A stretch of 64,000 nucleotides of DNA, from assembly GCF_030389965.1 (NCBI RefSeq), contig NZ_CP128400.1:1550001-1614000 (forward strand), written 5' to 3'. Position numbers and translations under genes: made by a program. A model generated the notes under the pieces. The model saw nothing but the letters and a program-made list of their open reading frames with translations. It ran no database searches and was not told the origin of the DNA. Shown here piece after piece: positions 62,083 through 64,000 of the stretch. The number at the start of each line of letters is the position of its first letter. Within the stretch, counting starts at the first letter, position 1. Origin of the DNA: Candidatus Chlorohelix allophototropha. GTDB taxonomy: Bacteria; Chloroflexota; Chloroflexia; Chloroheliales; Chloroheliaceae.

Positions 62083-63720
62083 CTATCCGTTTACCTTGAA
62101 ACTATCAATTAGTTCACCGTCAAAAAATATGTCAAGATGGTCGCCATTTACTTCCAATTCAACTTGCTGACCTACATATTCTTCTGATAATGGTCCGTAG
62201 GTCTCGTTACGGAATACCACCATGCGATCTTTGCGCACCTTGCGGGTCTCACGCTCTAAATCTGAATCGGTAATATCCTCATCGCCTTCTTCTTCCGGAA
62301 TACCGCCGTTATACTCTTCAGCGCGGAAGGCTCGTACCAGTTCATCACCAAACATTACCAGTAAGCGTTGCCCGTTATCGAACAAAGTTACATTCTGGTT
62401 AGCAAATTGTGGTGCCAACGGTCCTAAAGTCACCCCATTGTACGTGAAAGTACCATCCTTGCGCACCTTGCGAGCTTCCCCACCGGAAGGTTTTGCCAAG
62501 CTCTCATCTTCGACTTCCTCAGCGTTGAAGCTAATACCGGCAGCAGCAGCGGCTCTGGCGAACGAATTCGCCATATTGTTTTCCATACGTTGTTCTTCGC
62601 GGCTGAGCGCAGCCCGCGCTAGTTTCGCAAAGTCGTCATCTTCAAGGCTGCCACGAGAATAGCTACCACTGGCAGCGGCTGATGCGGCTGTGACGGGCTT
62701 AATATCAATACGCCATCCGGTTAATTTTGCGGCAAGGCGTGCGTTTTGTCCTTCTTTACCGATTGCTAGGGATAGCTGGTTCTGTGGAACCAGTACCAAA
62801 GCGCTTTTTTCATCCTCATCAAGGTCAACACGTACAACCTGAGCAGGGCTTAGCGCGTTAGCAATATACTTTGACATATCGGTATCCCACGGTAAAACAT
62901 CTATTTTCTCGCCGTAAAGCTCGTTCACAATGTTTTGGATACGTACGCCCCGCATACCTACGCAACTACCTACCGGGTCAACTCCTTCTTGACGAGCGGC
63001 GACCGCTACTTTAGAGCGTAAACCCGGTTCACGGGCAATGGATTTAATTTCTACAGTTCCATTAAAAATTTCCGGCACTTCGATTTCAAAAAGACGACGC
63101 AATAGGTTGCGGTGTGTGCGTGAGACAATCAATTGTGCGCCACGATGGTTCTTTTGCACCTCAACCAGAAAGACCTTTATGCGCTGAGAAACGCGATAAC
63201 GCTCGGTGGGAACTTGCTCTGAAGGTGGCATCAAGGCTTCGGCGCGTGGTTCGAGTTCGATAGTAATACCCTTCGCATCAACCCGCTGGATAGTTCCGTT
63301 TACAATATCGCCTTCACGATCGGCAAAAGTTTCATATATATGATCGCGCTCCGCTTCTCGGAAGCCCTGCAATAACACTTGCTTGGTGGTTTGAGCAGCA
63401 ATGCGCCCGAAATCTTTGGGCGTATCATCTACTTCGTAAATATCGCCTACCTTAAGGTTGGTACGTGAGTTTAAGCCGCGCACTTCATTAATACCAATTT
63501 CGAGGCGGTCATCCTCCACCTCTTCCACGATGTTGCGCTGGATAAAAACGCGCACATCACCGCTGCTCAAATCTACCCGGATATTCTGGGATGCGGCGGC
63601 ATTATTTACTCTTTTGTAAGCGGCTTTGAGCGCATTCTCCAGAATACCAACTACGATCTCTTTAGAGAGACCTCTATCTGCCGCTATCTGGGCTATAGCT
63701 GCTCTAAAATCGCTTTTCAT
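62083..63720 (-). CDS. nusA: Transcription termination/antitermination factor NusA with tandem C-terminal module
   Basis: 545 residues from MKSDFRAAI; AGGAG precedes this ATG, and a longer in-frame start (63762) is unlikely. N-terminal polymerase-binding domain (1-125), S1 (about 135-200), and KH domains up to about 350 (VGSCVGMRGVRIQNI, IGKEGQNARLAAKLTGW). After an Ala-rich, acidic linker come two similar units starting RKVRKD at residues 417 and 493 (TFTYNGVTLGPL and VVFRNETYGPL), which replace the usual acidic repeats. The unit looks like a small beta-barrel. It modulates pausing and termination. Confidence 0.95.
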   Translation of the reverse strand: MKSDFRAAIAQIAADRGLSKEIVVGILENALKAAYKRVNNAAASQNIRVDLSSGDVRVFIQRNIVEEVEDDRLEIGINEVRGLNSRTNLKVGDIYEVDDTPKDFGRIAAQTTKQVLLQGFREAERDHIYETFADREGDIVNGTIQRVDAKGITIELEPRAEALMPPSEQVPTERYRVSQRIKVFLVEVQKNHRGAQLIVSRTHRNLLRRLFEIEVPEIFNGTVEIKSIAREPGLRSKVAVAARQEGVDPVGSCVGMRGVRIQNIVNELYGEKIDVLPWDTDMSKYIANALSPAQVVRVDLDEDEKSALVLVPQNQLSLAIGKEGQNARLAAKLTGWRIDIKPVTAASAAASGSYSRGSLEDDDFAKLARAALSREEQRMENNMANSFARAAAAAGISFNAEEVEDESLAKPSGGEARKVRKDGTFTYNGVTLGPLAPQFANQNVTLFDNGQRLLVMFGDELVRAFRAEEYNGGIPEEEGDEDITDSDLERETRKVRKDRMVVFRNETYGPLSEEYVGQQVELEVNGDHLDIFFDGELIDSFKVNG

Positions 63721-63768
63721 ACTCGAAGCTCCTTGTCCATATTCAATTTTTAGTCTTTTCAAAATAAC

Positions 63769-63796
63769 AGCCCAAACCTGAAAATCAGGGTGGGCT
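63769..63796 (-). promoter_or_regulatory. Hairpin upstream of nusA, terminator-like
   Basis: On the - strand AGCCCA/TGGGCT and CCTGA/TCAGG stack around a 3-nt loop and are followed by GTTATTTT, 40 bases before the start of nusA. This could attenuate the operon. Confidence 0.45.
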
Positions 63797-63925
63797 ATCG
63801 GGAACGAACTAGCTTGACTTTCAAACTCACCGCAACCGCTGCTTAAAGCGGGACGGGAGCAGCATTATCTTAATCGTTAATACGCATTTCAAACAGTCCT
63901 CGATAGTCAAAAGTTAGCTAACAAT

Positions 63926-63951
63926 AAAAAAGCGGGTTAGCAAAAGCCCAC
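63926..63951 (-). terminator. Terminator-like hairpin in the nusA leader
   Basis: On the - strand GTGGG (63947-63951) pairs with CCCGC (63932-63936), then six T (63931-63926). The stem is short (5 bp). A further hairpin GCTGCT/AGCAGC lies at 63838-63863. Confidence 0.4.
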
Positions 63952-63978
63952 CTTTAGTTAGACTTCTATTCAGGCTAA

Positions 63979-63987
63979 ATTATACCA
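63979..63987 (-). promoter_or_regulatory. Extended -10 promoter upstream of nusA
   Basis: TGGTATAAT on the - strand at the right edge of the window; any -35 is outside it. It would give a leader of about 250 nt that includes the hairpins above. rimP, which usually precedes nusA, is not seen in the remaining bases. Confidence 0.5.
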
Positions 63988-64000
63988 CCACGCTCATCCC

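Overview
The window is ordinary bacterial chromosome of roughly even base composition, densely packed with housekeeping and accessory genes and carrying a few mobile-element traces. The gene content suggests Chloroflexota: an H+-pumping pyrophosphatase, adenosylcobalamin-dependent (class II) ribonucleotide reductase with NrdR, fused homocysteine methyltransferase/methylenetetrahydrofolate reductase, a PimA-like glycosyltransferase, an MtrA-like/DUF4346 protein, and a nusA-rnpM-infB cluster with unusual NusA and IF-2 proteins. No rRNA, tRNA or CRISPR was found, so the phylum is an inference.

Layout. 1-5.1 kb: end of hppA, an M16 protease, a tyrosine-phosphatase-like protein and a YhhN membrane protein. 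5.1-9.8 kb: a SRPBCC-like gene, a 114-bp MITE with a 9-bp target duplication, a PHP phosphoesterase + glycosyltransferase pair, and the end of a purH-prenyl synthase-PAP2-like operon. 9.8-16.3 kb: purH, citrate synthase-serS (overlapping by one base), a CpXC protein and pfkA. 16.3-18.3 kb: an IS110-family element with a roughly 290-nt non-coding leader, a candidate bridge RNA. 18.3-22.9 kb: a PH-like protein with a 43-residue C-terminal repeat, a DUF4177-like protein and the methionine/folate fusion enzyme. 23-26.4 kb: a TetR regulator and an MMPL exporter whose promoters share one operator motif.

26.7-33.2 kb: cystathionine synthase/lyase, a PIG-V-like membrane protein, MtrA-like DUF4346, a GT4 glycosyltransferase and pth, then relics of an IS4-like transposase and a DUF429 gene. 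33.3-39.1 kb: a 22-repeat TPR protein, superoxide dismutase and an MFS transporter. 39.2-44.8 kb: an ArsR-AHSA1-AHSA1 operon that looks leaderless, a ferredoxin-NADP reductase, and a DtxR-peptidase-PH operon. 45-48.7 kb: nrdR - small ORF - nrdJ with a consensus promoter overlapped by an NrdR-box-like site. 48.7-56.9 kb: an unknown coiled-coil protein, a PAS histidine kinase with a degenerate ATP site, a glutaredoxin-like protein, a Cys-rich protein, gatC-gatA-aroC, a Gfo/Idh oxidoreductase and an XRE/ImmA pair. 57-64 kb: an ISAs1-like relic, murA, then the infB-rnpM-nusA operon read right to left.

Most genes are in short co-directional operons separated by hairpin terminators, several of them bidirectional. 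Promoters often show an extended -10 (TGG TAnnAT). No single large novel system stands out. The best leads are the NusA C-terminal tandem module, the IF-2 glycine-rich array, the 43-residue repeat protein, the IS110 leader RNA, the TetR/MMPL operator pair, the degenerate histidine kinase and the MITE.
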